This document shows, one piece after another, positions 1-11,075 of a stretch of 64,000 nt of DNA. The notes under the pieces were generated by a model. That model was not told where the DNA came from, searched no databases, and saw only the letters and a list, made by a program, of their open reading frames with translations. Positions within the stretch are counted from its first letter, which is position 1. Every line of letters begins with the position of its first letter. The translations under genes and the position numbers were made by a program. The stretch is from Actinoplanes sichuanensis (lineage in GTDB: Bacteria; Actinomycetota; Actinomycetes; Mycobacteriales; Micromonosporaceae), in contig NZ_AP028461.1 of NCBI RefSeq assembly GCF_033097365.1, positions 9,885,501 through 9,949,500 of the forward strand, written 5' to 3'.

Positions 1-218
1 TGCTCACCGGGGCGGGCGACGCCCTACCCGTGGTGATCGCCGGGGCCGTCCTGGTCGCGCTGGTCACCGTCGTGGCCGGAGCGCGGTACGCGGATCGGCC
101 GCCGTCGCCCTACCTGGGCCGGGCCGCCGACATCGTGGATGCCCTGATCGTCGTCTCGGTCATCCCGGTCGCGTGCGCGGTGACCGGTCTCTACAGCGCC
201 GTCTCCGGCCTGACCTGA
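1..218 (+). CDS. C-terminal end of an EccD-like type VII secretion membrane protein (partial)
   Basis: The reading frame enters from the left edge (first full codon at 3) and stops at 218. Two hydrophobic helices are visible, roughly VVIAGAVLVALVTVVAG and an IVDALIVVSVIPVAC segment ending GLYSAVSGL. Hydrophobic helix pairs closing with a GLY..V.GL ending are typical of EccD, the 11-helix pore subunit of T7SS. Only about 72 residues are present, so the assignment rests on the tail pattern and on the T7SS-like genes 11 kb away. It converges on ppa with a shared terminator between them. Alternatively it could be another polytopic membrane protein. Confidence 0.6.
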   Translation, partial: LTGAGDALPVVIAGAVLVALVTVVAGARYADRPPSPYLGRAADIVDALIVVSVIPVACAVTGLYSAVSGLT

Positions 219-228
219 GCCCGTTCCC

Positions 229-298
229 GCTTTCCTGCTTCCGCTTTCCTGCTTCCGCTTTCCTGCTTCCGCTTTCCTGCTTCCGCTCTTCTGCTTCC
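229..298. repeat. Five tandem copies of a 14-bp pyrimidine-rich repeat
   Basis: The unit gctttcctgcttcc occurs at 229, 243, 257 and 271 without change. A fifth copy at 285 reads gctcttctgcttcc. The array sits just after the stop codon of the EccD-like gene and before the terminator hairpin, so it lies in the 3' untranslated region. No known function is recognised. Confidence 0.95.
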
Positions 299-314
299 CG
301 ATTCCCGGTCGAAT

Positions 315-357
315 ACGACCGCACCTGCGAGGCCCAGGGCCCCGCAGGTGCGGTCGT
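315..357. terminator. Bidirectional hairpin terminator between eccD-like gene and ppa
   Basis: Perfect 15-bp inverted repeat: acgaccgcacctgcg at 315-329 and its complement at 343-357, with a 13-nt loop. It lies between two convergent genes and has no clear U-tract, as is usual for actinobacterial terminators. Confidence 0.8.
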
Positions 358-380
358 CAGCGGTTCGCGGGAGCTTGCGG

Positions 381-890
381 TCAGTGCTCGCCGTGCTCGC
401 CCTCGGCCTGGGCGGCTTCCTCACGCTTGAAGGAGGCACGGATCTCGGCCTCGGCCTCGATCCGGCCGACCCAGGTCGCGCCCTCGACCGACTTGCCCGG
501 CTCCAGGTCCTTGTAGACCTGGAAGAAGTGCTGGATCTCCAGGCGGTCGAACTCGCCCAGGTGGTGGATGTCGCGCAGGTGCTCCTGGCGCGGGTCCTCG
601 AACGGCACGCAGATGACCTTGTCGTCGCGGCCCTTCTCGTCGGTCATCCGGTACATCCCGATCGCGCGGGCGCGGACCAGACAGCCGGGGAAGGTCGGCT
701 CCTGGATCAGCACCAGAGCGTCCAGCGGGTCGCCATCCTGCCCGAGGGTGCCCTCGATGTAGCCGTAGTCCGCGGGATACTGTGTCGCGGTGAAGAGGGT
801 CCGGTCCAGCCGGATACGTCCGGTCTTGTGGTCCACCTCGTACTTGTTGCGCTGCCCCTTGGGGATCTCAACCAAGACGTCGAAATCCAT
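381..890 (-). CDS. ppa: Inorganic pyrophosphatase (soluble family I)
   Basis: A 169-residue family I pyrophosphatase that hydrolyses cytosolic pyrophosphate to phosphate, pulling biosynthetic reactions forward. The metal- and substrate-binding core is visible as DYGYIEGT followed by [10 protein letters not shown], and the N-terminal DVLVEIPKG is typical. Length matches bacterial family members. The C-terminus is unusually rich in E, A and H ([12 protein letters not shown]). The ATG at 890 is preceded by a ggggag ribosome-binding site. It is transcribed divergently from dacB, a pairing conserved in actinobacteria. Confidence 0.97.
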   Translation of the reverse strand: MDFDVLVEIPKGQRNKYEVDHKTGRIRLDRTLFTATQYPADYGYIEGTLGQDGDPLDALVLIQEPTFPGCLVRARAIGMYRMTDEKGRDDKVICVPFEDPRQEHLRDIHHLGEFDRLEIQHFFQVYKDLEPGKSVEGATWVGRIEAEAEIRASFKREEAAQAEGEHGEH

Positions 891-1046
891 TATTCGCTCC
901 CCTTTTGCTTGCCCGCTTGAATAGACCGGTGGTCCGCCGGGCGGGGAAGCGGGGCATGGAAGCAGGGCCCGCAGGATCCGCGCGCAACGGTGTGCCGGAT
1001 GTCGCTAGTCTCCCCTAAGTCTGACGCCACGGGCGAGGAGGGGCGT

Positions 1047-4000
1047 GTGACGAGGCAAGATTCACATGACGGTCCGGAGGGACACGGCGTGTCGGGTTCG
1101 CAACCGGCACCCGAAGAGGCTAGGCGAACGACCGATTCGTCACCCTCAACCTCGACATTGCCTGACAATTCGGGCATCGTGGATGAGTCGCGCCCGGATG
1201 TGACCCTGTCGCCCGGTGGGGTGGCCGTCCCTCCGTCGACGGGCGACGGGCGACAACCCTTCCCGTGGCAGCAGGACGACCCTGTCCCGGCGGTCCCACC
1301 ATCCACCCCTGCATCCGCCGCCACACCCACGCCCGTTGTTGCTGCCGGTGCTGCCGGTGCTGCCGGTGCTGCCGGTGCTGCCGGTGCTGCCGTGTCTGCC
1401 GACACCGACGCACCCACTGGCGCTTCCACGTCTGCGCCCGCCGGTGCCGTCGCGTCTGCTGATGCTGCCGTTTCCGCTGGCAAGGCCGCGAATTCTCCTG
1501 CACAAAAGCCTATATCGGTTCAAATGGTCGACGCATCGATGATGGCGGCGGGTCGGTCGGCTCCTCAGGCTCCGCAAGTGGAGCCCGGTCCGGCCGTTGT
1601 GGCGGTGCCGGCGGCCTCTGGATCCTCTTCCACATCGGCATCGGCACCCGTGTCTGGTACGGCACCTGTGTCGGGATCGGCGGTCGGGCCGCTACAGGCA
1701 ACCGGGTATGCGCCGAGGGTGATTCCCGAGCAGCGGTCTCCCGCGCGTGGAAGCGCCTCGGTCCAAGACCTCGGGATTCCAGTCTCGGCATCTGGTCAGA
1801 CACCGGCAGGTTCGCCGGGTTCGCCGGGTTCGCCGGGGTCGGCAGGTTCGCTGGGCTCGGCAGTCTCGCCGGGTTCGGCAGGTTCGTCGACGGGATCGGC
1901 GGCGTCCGCGGCCGGCAGCGCATCCTTCGCGCCGCCGGTGGCCGGGGCCGGGCACTATCCGGCGAGTGGGCCGGGTCCGGTCGGGAACTGGCCCGGCGCG
2001 CGTCCGGGGCAGGGCACCGCAGGTGGAGCCTGGGCCGCGGGGCTGCCCGGACCGGTCGGTGCGGCCGCTTCCAGCCCGGGCTCGAGCGGATCCGGTGAGC
2101 AGGGTGGAAGCAGTGTTCCGAACCGTCCCGAGAATCTTGGCCAGAGCACCCCGCCAAACCGTTCCGCCGTGTCCGGCGCAGACTCGGGTCGGCCCGCTGA
2201 ACCCGGCGCGGGTGCGGTTCCGGGCCGTCCGACAGACCTGAGCAACCAGGTCCCCGCTTCCCGGCCGACCACGCAGCCGACCGACCAGAGCGCTACGCCG
2301 AACCGGATCGCCGAGCAAAGCGCCCAGCCCGCAGATCCGGGCAAATCGGCGCCTCCGAGCGGCGAGGGCGTTCCGGCGGCCAAGTCGCCCGAGGGTGCTG
2401 CGCCGAGCGAAGCGGCCAAGGGCGCAGCGTCGAGCGAAGCTGCGACGGGTGCGCCGCCGGGCCAGGCGGCCAAGGGCGCTGCGGCAACTCAGTCGCGCAA
2501 GGAAGCTGTGCCCGGCCAGCCCGTTGAGAATGCCGCAACGGCGGAGACAGCCGAGAGTGCTGCGCCGAGCGGGCCGTCCAAGCGTGTTGCGTCAGGTCAG
2601 ACGGCTACGCAGCCTGTCGAAGGTGCCGCACCGGGCCAGGCCCCCAAGAGCGCTGCGGCAGTTCAGACGCCCAAGGACGTCTCGGGCCAGCCGGTTGAGG
2701 ACACCGCGACGACTGCGGAAGCCAAGGATGCTGTGGCAGGCCGTGGTGCTGACGGCGGTGCCTCAAGTCAGGCGACGCAGAGCGCCGAAGGTGTCGCGAC
2801 GGTCCCGGTCGCTAAGGGCGCTGAAGGTGTGGCGACGGTCCCGGCCGCTAAGGGCGCCGCGCCGGGCGAAGCGGCGCCGGCTACTCGAATAGGTGGGGCG
2901 GGACAGGAGACCAAGGGGGCCGCGTCGGGTCCGGCCGCCAAGGGGAGCGCGTCGGGCTCGGCCGTCAAGGGCGCTCCGGCGGGGCAAGCCGCGGTGCCTG
3001 GTGCTGGTTCGGGTCGTGCTTCGGTCCAGGGTGGGGGGCAGGCCGCTGAACGGCAGCAACCGGTTGCCGGCCAGCGACCTGCCGTTGAGCAGGGCAAGGC
3101 GATCGACCCGGATCAGACCGCGACCATCGACCGGTCCGCTGCCCAAGGCCGGACGGCAAGCCCGACTTCAGCGGATCCGGACCGGACGGCGAGTCTTCGG
3201 CAGCCGGAACCGCAGCGTCCGGTGGATCCGGACCGGACGGCGAGCCTTCAGCTGCCGGAACCGCAGCGTCCGGTGGATCCGGACCGAACCGCGAGCCTTC
3301 CGCGTCCGGCGGGTCTGAAGCGTCCGGCGAGTCTGCAGGAACCGGCGGGTCTGAAGCGTCCGGCTAGTCCGCAGGAACCGGCGGATCTGAAGCGTCCGGC
3401 CGGTCCGCAGGAATCTGTGGACCCGGAACGGACTCACAGTCTCCAGCGTCCGGTGAATCCAGCGCAGCCTGTCGATATGGATCGCACCGTCAGTCTCCAG
3501 CGACCGGTCGACCCGGACCGCACCATCAACCTCGGATCGGCCGGGACCGCGGCTCAGCGTGCCGGACAGCCGGATACCGGTACAGCGGGCACGAATGCCG
3601 CCGGGCCGTCGCCGGCGAAGGGCAGTGCACCGGCCGGTGGTCCGGTGGCCAAGGGTGCGGCGCCGGTCAGCGCTCCACCGTCGAAGGGATCCGCGCAGGT
3701 CACCGGGCCGACCACGGCAAGAGCGGCGGCCCCTGGCCGTGCGGCGGTGGCGGGCAGTGCGGCGGCCGGCGGTGCTGGTTCGGCGGCGAAGGCGGCGGCG
3801 AAGGCGGCTGTGCCCGGCGTCGGGCCGGTGGGGGCGGTTGAGGCCGGGCGATATGGGCGGGCGTCGGTGGCTCCGAGTACCGCCCGGGCGAGTGTGCCCC
3901 TCGCTCCGCCGCCGGCCGCACCCGGTGACGAGGTGGCTCCGGCCGAGGTGAAAACGGGGCGCGGGTCCCGTACCAAATTGGTCGTCGGGGTTTTGGTCTT

Positions 4001-5408
4001 GGCGGTCTTGGCCGCCGCGGTCGGCATCGTCGTTCGGCCCGGGCCGGTCGACGGCTGGCTCGACGCACTGACCGGAGAGCCCGCCCGGACGACACCCGCA
4101 CCGGCCCCGACCACGCCCGAACCGACGCCGACACCGGTCCTGGTGGCGGCCGAGGCGGACGGCTCGGTGCCGGACGTGGCCGCGGTCAAGGTGGCCCTAG
4201 ACCCGCTGGTGAACGCGAAAGCACTCGGCCCCACCGTGCATATCCAGGTACTCGATGTGGCGAGCGACACAATTCTTTACGAGCGCAACCCGACGAAGGC
4301 GACCACGCCCGCCTCGACCACGAAGGTGCTGACCGCGGCGTCCGTGCTGGCCGCGCGGGGGGCCGCCTATCGGCTGGAGACCCGGGTCGTGGCCGGGAGC
4401 GCCCCGGGTGAGGTGGTGATCGTCGGCGGTGGTGACGCGACGCTGGCCGTCTTCGAGGACGACAAGGACCTGTTCCCGGGCGCCGCACGGCTGGACGACC
4501 TGGCCGCGCAGGTGAAGAAGGCGCTCGGCGGCGTCAAACCGACCCGGGTCCTGGTGGACACCACCCTGTTCGAGGGGCCGGAGACGGCGCCGGGCTGGGA
4601 CACCTGGGACGTCTCCCCTGGTGGCCAGGTGGCCCGGATCCAGTCGCTGATGACGAACGCGGGCCGGATCGAGCCGGTGCACAACGAGTTCGGCGGGGAT
4701 CCGCGGTTCGCCGATCCGGCGCTGTCGGCGGGCAAGCTGTTCGCCAAGATGATCGCCGCCCCGCAGGGGTCGGTGAAGCGTGGCACGGCCCCGGCCGACG
4801 CGTCGCCGCCGGTGGAAGCGGGCGGAACCTGGACGCCCGGCGCCGAGTTGGGCCGGGTGCAGTCGCCGCCGCTGGTGCAGGTGGTCGACTGGATGCTGCA
4901 GCAGAGCGACAACGTGCTGGCCGAGGTGCTGGGCCGGCAGGTGGCGCTGGCGGCCGGCAAGGAGGCGAGTTTCGCTGGTGCGGCCGAGGCGATGGCCGAG
5001 AAGCTGGCTGAGCTGGGACTTCCCGCCGACCAGGCGAAGCTGTACGACGCGAGCGGCCTCTCCAACCGCAACGGCATCACCCCGGAACTGCTGGTGGAGA
5101 CTCTGGAGCTGGCCGCCGAAGGTTCGCAGCCGGCGCTCGGCAACATCTTCAACGGCCTGCCGGTGGCCGGCTGGTCCGGAACCCTGGAGACGCGGTTCGC
5201 CACACCCAGCGACAATGCCACGGCGCAGGGTGTCGTACGGGCCAAGACCGGCTCCCTGAGCGGCGTGAACACGCTGGCCGGAGTGCTGGTGACCAGGGAT
5301 CGGCGGGTGCTCGCCTTCGCGATAATGGCCAAGGGCGGCCCGGATGCCACCGCGGCCCGGGCGGCGATCGACAGGGTGGCGGCCAGATTGGTGGACTGCG
5401 GCTGCTGA
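1047..5408 (+). CDS. dacB: D-Ala-D-Ala carboxypeptidase/endopeptidase (PBP4, peptidase S13) with a ~970-residue disordered N-terminal tail
   Basis: The C-terminal ~380 residues are a class C penicillin-binding protein that trims or cleaves peptidoglycan peptides outside the membrane. Motifs: S-T-T-K at 1090-1093 (nucleophile and general base), S-D-N at 1287, K-T-G at 1400. One membrane anchor lies at about 976-996 (TKLVVGVLVLAVLAAAVG). Everything before it, roughly 970 residues, is A/P/G/S/Q-rich low complexity with internal repeats and should be cytoplasmic if the anchor is N-in. I chose the GTG at 1047 because gaggaggg lies just upstream; an in-frame start at 990 is possible. 1453 residues is far longer than usual PBP4 proteins (about 450-550). 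Neighbours ppa and tilS match the conserved order. Confidence 0.93.
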   Translation: MTRQDSHDGPEGHGVSGSQPAPEEARRTTDSSPSTSTLPDNSGIVDESRPDVTLSPGGVAVPPSTGDGRQPFPWQQDDPVPAVPPSTPASAATPTPVVAAGAAGAAGAAGAAGAAVSADTDAPTGASTSAPAGAVASADAAVSAGKAANSPAQKPISVQMVDASMMAAGRSAPQAPQVEPGPAVVAVPAASGSSSTSASAPVSGTAPVSGSAVGPLQATGYAPRVIPEQRSPARGSASVQDLGIPVSASGQTPAGSPGSPGSPGSAGSLGSAVSPGSAGSSTGSAASAAGSASFAPPVAGAGHYPASGPGPVGNWPGARPGQGTAGGAWAAGLPGPVGAAASSPGSSGSGEQGGSSVPNRPENLGQSTPPNRSAVSGADSGRPAEPGAGAVPGRPTDLSNQVPASRPTTQPTDQSATPNRIAEQSAQPADPGKSAPPSGEGVPAAKSPEGAAPSEAAKGAASSEAATGAPPGQAAKGAAATQSRKEAVPGQPVENAATAETAESAAPSGPSKRVASGQTATQPVEGAAPGQAPKSAAAVQTPKDVSGQPVEDTATTAEAKDAVAGRGADGGASSQATQSAEGVATVPVAKGAEGVATVPAAKGAAPGEAAPATRIGGAGQETKGAASGPAAKGSASGSAVKGAPAGQAAVPGAGSGRASVQGGGQAAERQQPVAGQRPAVEQGKAIDPDQTATIDRSAAQGRTASPTSADPDRTASLRQPEPQRPVDPDRTASLQLPEPQRPVDPDRTASLPRPAGLKRPASLQEPAGLKRPASPQEPADLKRPAGPQESVDPERTHSLQRPVNPAQPVDMDRTVSLQRPVDPDRTINLGSAGTAAQRAGQPDTGTAGTNAAGPSPAKGSAPAGGPVAKGAAPVSAPPSKGSAQVTGPTTARAAAPGRAAVAGSAAAGGAGSAAKAAAKAAVPGVGPVGAVEAGRYGRASVAPSTARASVPLAPPPAAPGDEVAPAEVKTGRGSRTKLVVGVLVLAVLAAAVGIVVRPGPVDGWLDALTGEPARTTPAPAPTTPEPTPTPVLVAAEADGSVPDVAAVKVALDPLVNAKALGPTVHIQVLDVASDTILYERNPTKATTPASTTKVLTAASVLAARGAAYRLETRVVAGSAPGEVVIVGGGDATLAVFEDDKDLFPGAARLDDLAAQVKKALGGVKPTRVLVDTTLFEGPETAPGWDTWDVSPGGQVARIQSLMTNAGRIEPVHNEFGGDPRFADPALSAGKLFAKMIAAPQGSVKRGTAPADASPPVEAGGTWTPGAELGRVQSPPLVQVVDWMLQQSDNVLAEVLGRQVALAAGKEASFAGAAEAMAEKLAELGLPADQAKLYDASGLSNRNGITPELLVETLELAAEGSQPALGNIFNGLPVAGWSGTLETRFATPSDNATAQGVVRAKTGSLSGVNTLAGVLVTRDRRVLAFAIMAKGGPDATAARAAIDRVAARLVDCGC
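1341..1385 (+). repeat. Five 9-bp tandem copies inside dacB
   Basis: Five consecutive gctgccggt units encode a run of A-A-G tripeptides near the N-terminus of the low-complexity tail. A degenerate sixth unit follows. Confidence 0.9.
3172..3416 (+). repeat. 51-bp and 36-bp coding repeats inside dacB
   Basis: Two full and one partial 51-bp units starting at 3172, 3223 and 3274 encode DPDRTASL(R/Q)xPEPQRPV. They are followed by three 36-bp units at 3309, 3345 and 3381 encoding A(G/D)LKRPA(S/G)xQE(P/S). The DPDRT-x-(S/N)-L element recurs up to about position 3540 in diverged form. Confidence 0.9.
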
Positions 5409-5458
5409 GTCCGCGCTGATCCGGGGTTTCACCTGAGTGCGGTCTGGAACCGCGCGGG

Positions 5459-5464
5459 TACGGT
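5459..5464 (+). promoter_or_regulatory. -10 hexamer TACGGT for a leaderless transcript
   Basis: TANNNT hexamer ending 7 nt before the ATG at 5472, placing the expected transcription start at or next to the start codon. No ribosome-binding site is seen. No convincing -35 element. Confidence 0.5.
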
Positions 5465-5471
5465 GGGCTGC

Positions 5472-6512
5472 ATGGCGCAGTTCGTTGACTGGGATCTGGC
5501 CGCCGCAACCGCTGGCGCGCTGTCCAAATCCGGGCCCGCGGTCTCCTTCGAGGAGGCCACTCAGGTGGTGTCCGAGCTGCGGGCGCTGACCGACGAGGCG
5601 GCGGTGCACGTTGCGGCGTACACCGGATTGACCTCGCAGACCGAGGTCCCGCCGGTCCGGGTGGTGGACCGCAAGGATTGGGCGAAAGTGAACATCGCCG
5701 GCCTCCAGCGGGTGATCGGCCCGCTGGTGACCAGGCTGTCCGGTGACAAGGAGCCGAGCCCGCTGGTCGACGCGATCGGTTCGCGGGTGACCGGTGTGCA
5801 GGCCGGGACGGTGCTGGCGTACCTGTCCGGCCGGGTCCTCGGGCAATATGAGGTGTTCTCCGGCGACCCGGGTCAGCTGCTGCTGAACGCGCCGAACATC
5901 GTCGAGGTCGAGCGCAAGATCGACGCCGATCCCCGTGACTTCCGGCTCTGGGTCTGCCTGCACGAGGTGACCCACCGCACCCAGTTCACCGCGGTCCCGT
6001 GGATGCGCGGCTACTTCCTCGGCGAGGTGCAGGCGTTCGTCGACGCCTCGCAGGGCGGCGAGCACGTGCTGGAGCGACTGCGCCGCGGCGTGGCGACACT
6101 CTCCGAGGCGCTGCGTGACGAGGAGAGCCGGGTGTCCGTACTGGACATCGTGCAGACCCCGGCGCAGCGTGCCGTACTGGACCGGCTGACTGCTCTGATG
6201 ACGCTGCTGGAGGGGCACGCCGAGTTCGTCATGGACGGGGTCGGCCCTGAGGTGATCCCGTCGGTCGAGTCGATCCGGGCCAAGTTCAACCGGCGTCGCG
6301 AGAGCGGCAACCCCTTGGAGAAGGCACTGCGCCGGGTGCTCGGCATCGAGGTGAAGATGCGGCAGTACGCGGAGGGCCGCAAGTTCGTCCACGGTGTGCA
6401 CGAGCGGGTCGGCATGGCCGGCTTCAACAAGATCTTCGAGTCCCCGCTGACGCTGCCCCGCCTGGAGGAGCTCGGCGACCCGGACGCCTGGGTGGCGAGG
6501 GTGCACAGCTGA
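5472..6512 (+). CDS. Zinc-dependent metalloprotease-like protein (DUF2342 / 'F420 biosynthesis-associated' family)
   Basis: 346 residues opening with the family's FVDWDLAAATAGAL signature. An HEVTH motif at residues 164-168 is an HExxH zinc-binding site, so peptidase activity is plausible, though the physiological substrate is unknown. The family is actinobacterial and typically sits between dacB and tilS, as here. I chose ATG 5472 because a -10 hexamer lies 7 nt upstream; a GTG at 5463 would overlap that promoter. The 3' end is 2 nt from tilS, so the two are probably co-transcribed. Confidence 0.85.
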   Translation: MAQFVDWDLAAATAGALSKSGPAVSFEEATQVVSELRALTDEAAVHVAAYTGLTSQTEVPPVRVVDRKDWAKVNIAGLQRVIGPLVTRLSGDKEPSPLVDAIGSRVTGVQAGTVLAYLSGRVLGQYEVFSGDPGQLLLNAPNIVEVERKIDADPRDFRLWVCLHEVTHRTQFTAVPWMRGYFLGEVQAFVDASQGGEHVLERLRRGVATLSEALRDEESRVSVLDIVQTPAQRAVLDRLTALMTLLEGHAEFVMDGVGPEVIPSVESIRAKFNRRRESGNPLEKALRRVLGIEVKMRQYAEGRKFVHGVHERVGMAGFNKIFESPLTLPRLEELGDPDAWVARVHS

Positions 6513-6514
6513 CC

Positions 6515-7489
6515 ATGGCCAGGATCCCGCCGCCGGTGGCGGCAGTGCGCATGGCGGTGCGCCGGGGCCTGGCCGACCTTCCCGGGGATGCCCTGATCCT
6601 GGTGGCGTGCTCGGGTGGAGCCGATTCTCTGGCACTCGCTTCGGCGGCCCGGTTCGGTGGCCGTCGGGTCGGCCTGGTCACTGTCGACCACGGCCTGCAG
6701 GAGGGTTCGGACCGGCGTGCCCGGTCGGTGGCCGCGTGGGCCCGCGACGCCGGGCTGGACCCGGTGCGGATCGACACCGTCTCGGTGGCCGGCCTGCCCG
6801 GCGGTCCGGAGGCGGCCGCCCGCACCGCCCGGTACGAGGCGTTGAGTGCGGCCGCCGCCGAGCTGGGCGCGGCCGCGGTGCTGCTCGGGCACACCCGTGA
6901 CGACCAGGCCGAGACGGTCCTGCTGGCGATGGCCCGGGGCGCCGGCCCGCGCGGGCTGTCCGGCATGCCGGCCCGGCGTGGGGTCTTCCGCCGGCCGTTG
7001 CTCGAGGTGGCCCGGGCGGACACCCGGAAGGCGTGTGCCGCCCTGGGCCTGGCGCCCTGGGAGGACCCGCACAACACCGATCCGGCGTACGCCCGCTCGC
7101 GTGTCCGTGCCTCGGCGCTGCCTGCTCTGGTCGACGCGCTCGGCCCGGCCGTGCTGCCCAACCTGGCCCGGACCGCGGCGCTGGTCGCGGCGGACAACGC
7201 GGCCCTGGACGAGTTGTCCGCGCAGGCGCTGGAGTCGGCCCGGTCGGCGGCGGGCCTGTCGGTGCCGGTGCTGGCCGCGATGCTGCCGGCGATCCGGGGC
7301 CGGGTGCTGCACCGCTGGGCGCGGGAGCTGGGGGCGCCCGGTGGGGCGCTGGCGTACGGTCATGTGGTCTCGCTGGACGCGCTGGTGACCGACTGGCACG
7401 GTCAGGGACCGGTGTTTCTGCCCGCTGGAATAGGGGTGGCACGCCGCTCGGAGGACCTCGTCCGGGTGGTTCCGGCCGATATCAGTTGA
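6515..7489 (+). CDS. tilS: tRNA(Ile)-lysidine synthase
   Basis: 324 residues. TilS attaches lysine to C34 of the CAU-anticodon isoleucine tRNA using ATP, so that AUA is read as isoleucine. The PP-loop ATP-binding motif SGGADS is at residues 33-38, followed by VDHGLQ and LGHTRDDQAETVLL, both typical of the family. It lies 2 nt after the metalloprotease gene and upstream of hpt, the usual tilS-hpt-ftsH order. The protein is short, lacking the long C-terminal domains of E. coli TilS, as is common in actinobacteria. Confidence 0.95.
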   Translation: MARIPPPVAAVRMAVRRGLADLPGDALILVACSGGADSLALASAARFGGRRVGLVTVDHGLQEGSDRRARSVAAWARDAGLDPVRIDTVSVAGLPGGPEAAARTARYEALSAAAAELGAAAVLLGHTRDDQAETVLLAMARGAGPRGLSGMPARRGVFRRPLLEVARADTRKACAALGLAPWEDPHNTDPAYARSRVRASALPALVDALGPAVLPNLARTAALVAADNAALDELSAQALESARSAAGLSVPVLAAMLPAIRGRVLHRWARELGAPGGALAYGHVVSLDALVTDWHGQGPVFLPAGIGVARRSEDLVRVVPADIS

Positions 7490-7554
7490 GGCATCCGGTT
7501 CGGATAGTGGCCCCGTTCGCCGAACGGTAACTTCGATACGGCAGGCTTAGGCCC

Positions 7555-8130
7555 ATGGCTGATGGCTCTTGGTACGACACCGACATCGACCACGTGATCA
7601 TCTCGGAGCAACAGATCCGGGAGAAGATCGACGAACTGGCCAAGCAGGTGTCTGTGGACCACACTGACGCCGACGGCGGCATCCTGCTCGTCTGCGTGCT
7701 GAAGGGCGCGGTCATGTTCATGGCCGACTTCGCCCGTGCGCTGGGCAAGCACGGCCCCTCGACCGAGATGGAGTTCATGGCCGTCTCGTCGTACGGCCAG
7801 GGGACGACCTCGTCGGGCGTGGTCCGGATCCTGAAGGACCTGGACCGGGACATCGCCGGCCGGCACGTGCTCGTCGTCGAGGACATCGTGGACTCCGGAC
7901 TGACCCTCTCCTGGCTGATGAAGTACCTGGAGTCGCGCCAGCCGGCCAGCGTCGAGGTGGTGGCGCTGTTCCGTAAGCCGGATGCGGTCAAGGTGCAGGT
8001 TCCGGTTCGCTACGTGGGTTTCGACATCCCGAACGAGTTCGTGGTCGGCTACGGCCTGGACTTCGCCGAGCGGTATCGGGAGCTGCCTTATGTGGGTGTT
8101 CTCAAGCCCGAGGTGTACGCCCGTAGCTGA
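7555..8130 (+). CDS. hpt: Hypoxanthine phosphoribosyltransferase
   Basis: 191 residues. It salvages hypoxanthine and guanine with PRPP to form IMP and GMP. The PRPP-binding loop VLVVEDIVDSGLTLSWL and the flexible-loop region SSYGQGTTSSG are present, as is the C-terminal VGYGLDFAERYRELPYVGVL typical of bacterial HPRT. A CAGGCT hexamer, a TANNNT variant, ends 7 nt before the ATG, so a near-leaderless transcript independent of tilS is possible. It is followed by a 260-bp gap before ftsH. Confidence 0.96.
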   Translation: MADGSWYDTDIDHVIISEQQIREKIDELAKQVSVDHTDADGGILLVCVLKGAVMFMADFARALGKHGPSTEMEFMAVSSYGQGTTSSGVVRILKDLDRDIAGRHVLVVEDIVDSGLTLSWLMKYLESRQPASVEVVALFRKPDAVKVQVPVRYVGFDIPNEFVVGYGLDFAERYRELPYVGVLKPEVYARS

Positions 8131-8390
8131 ACCGCTTTCTCAGCGTGTTCTCAGTAATGGTTCATTATGGGCGTTTTTGCACCTGAACCGCCCTGATTTA
8201 ACCGGGCGTACGCGTAGTTCGCCCTGCGGGCTCACGGGTTCGTAAACGGCACCTACGGTGTACGGTCGAGTGACCGATGGCGTGGTGTCACGAGCGCCGG
8301 AGGGGGCTGGGGCCGGAAACGGCCTCGGCGGCCGCCGGTGGGCGGCGACGTTGAGGTGACCAGGACGGCCGATCAGGAGGGTCCGGGCGC

Positions 8391-10424
<2,034 letters not shown>

Positions 10425-10429
10425 TCAAC

Positions 10430-11068
10430 TTGTCGGACGAACTCGACTATCTCGCCGCCCGTCTGGTCGACGGCAAGCTCTCCGGTACACCGGTCGAGCA
10501 CGCCGTCGACCTCGGGCGGATCGAGAAAGCGGTCCGGGAGATCCTCATCGCCGTCGGTGAGGACCCGGACCGTGACGGTCTCCAGCGCACTCCGGCCCGG
10601 GTCGCCCGCGCCTACGCGGAACTCTTCGCCGGCCTCCGGGTCGACCCGGCCAGCGTCCTCACCACCACGTTCGAGGCCGACCACGAAGAACTCGTCCTGG
10701 TCCGCGACATCGAACTGCACAGCATGTGCGAGCACCACCTGCTGCCGTTCAAAGGCGTGGCGCACATCGGCTACATCCCCGGCACCGACGGCCGTATCAC
10801 CGGCCTGTCGAAACTGGCCCGGCTCGTCGAGGTCTTCGCCCGCCGCCCGCAGGTCCAGGAACGCCTCACCTCGCAGATCGCCGACCTGCTCATGGAGAAG
10901 CTCGGCGCCCGGGGCGCGATCGTCGTCCTGGAGTGTGAGCACCTCTGCATGGAGATGCGCGGCATCCGTAAGGCCGGCGCCCGTACCGTGACGAGCGCCG
11001 TCCGCGGTGGCTTCCAGACCGACGGCAAGGTCCGCGCCGAAGTGATGGCGCTGATCAACGCCCGCTGA
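10430..11068 (+). CDS. folE: GTP cyclohydrolase I
   Basis: 212 residues. It converts GTP to 7,8-dihydroneopterin triphosphate, the first step of folate synthesis. Zinc ligands are visible as C100 and H103 in MCEHHLLPF and C173 in ECEHLCM. A TTG start lies 5 nt after the ftsH stop, implying co-transcription. In Mycobacterium and Streptomyces folP lies close downstream; here it is 14.7 kb away. folE ends only 7 bp from the stop of the convergent small gene at 11076. Confidence 0.96.
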   Translation: MSDELDYLAARLVDGKLSGTPVEHAVDLGRIEKAVREILIAVGEDPDRDGLQRTPARVARAYAELFAGLRVDPASVLTTTFEADHEELVLVRDIELHSMCEHHLLPFKGVAHIGYIPGTDGRITGLSKLARLVEVFARRPQVQERLTSQIADLLMEKLGARGAIVVLECEHLCMEMRGIRKAGARTVTSAVRGGFQTDGKVRAEVMALINAR

Positions 11069-11075
11069 GAGCTCT

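Noticed and set aside
229..298. 14-bp repeats considered as a CRISPR array or attachment site
   Set aside because: There are no spacers and no integrase or second copy flanking an element.
4197..6635. Long minus-strand frame opposite dacB and the metalloprotease
   Set aside because: It covers two well-supported genes and has the composition of an antisense shadow.
8131..8390. Promoter and riboswitch search in the hpt-ftsH gap
   Set aside because: A ttgcac element at 8177 lacks a -10 at the right distance and no conserved riboswitch fold could be recognised.
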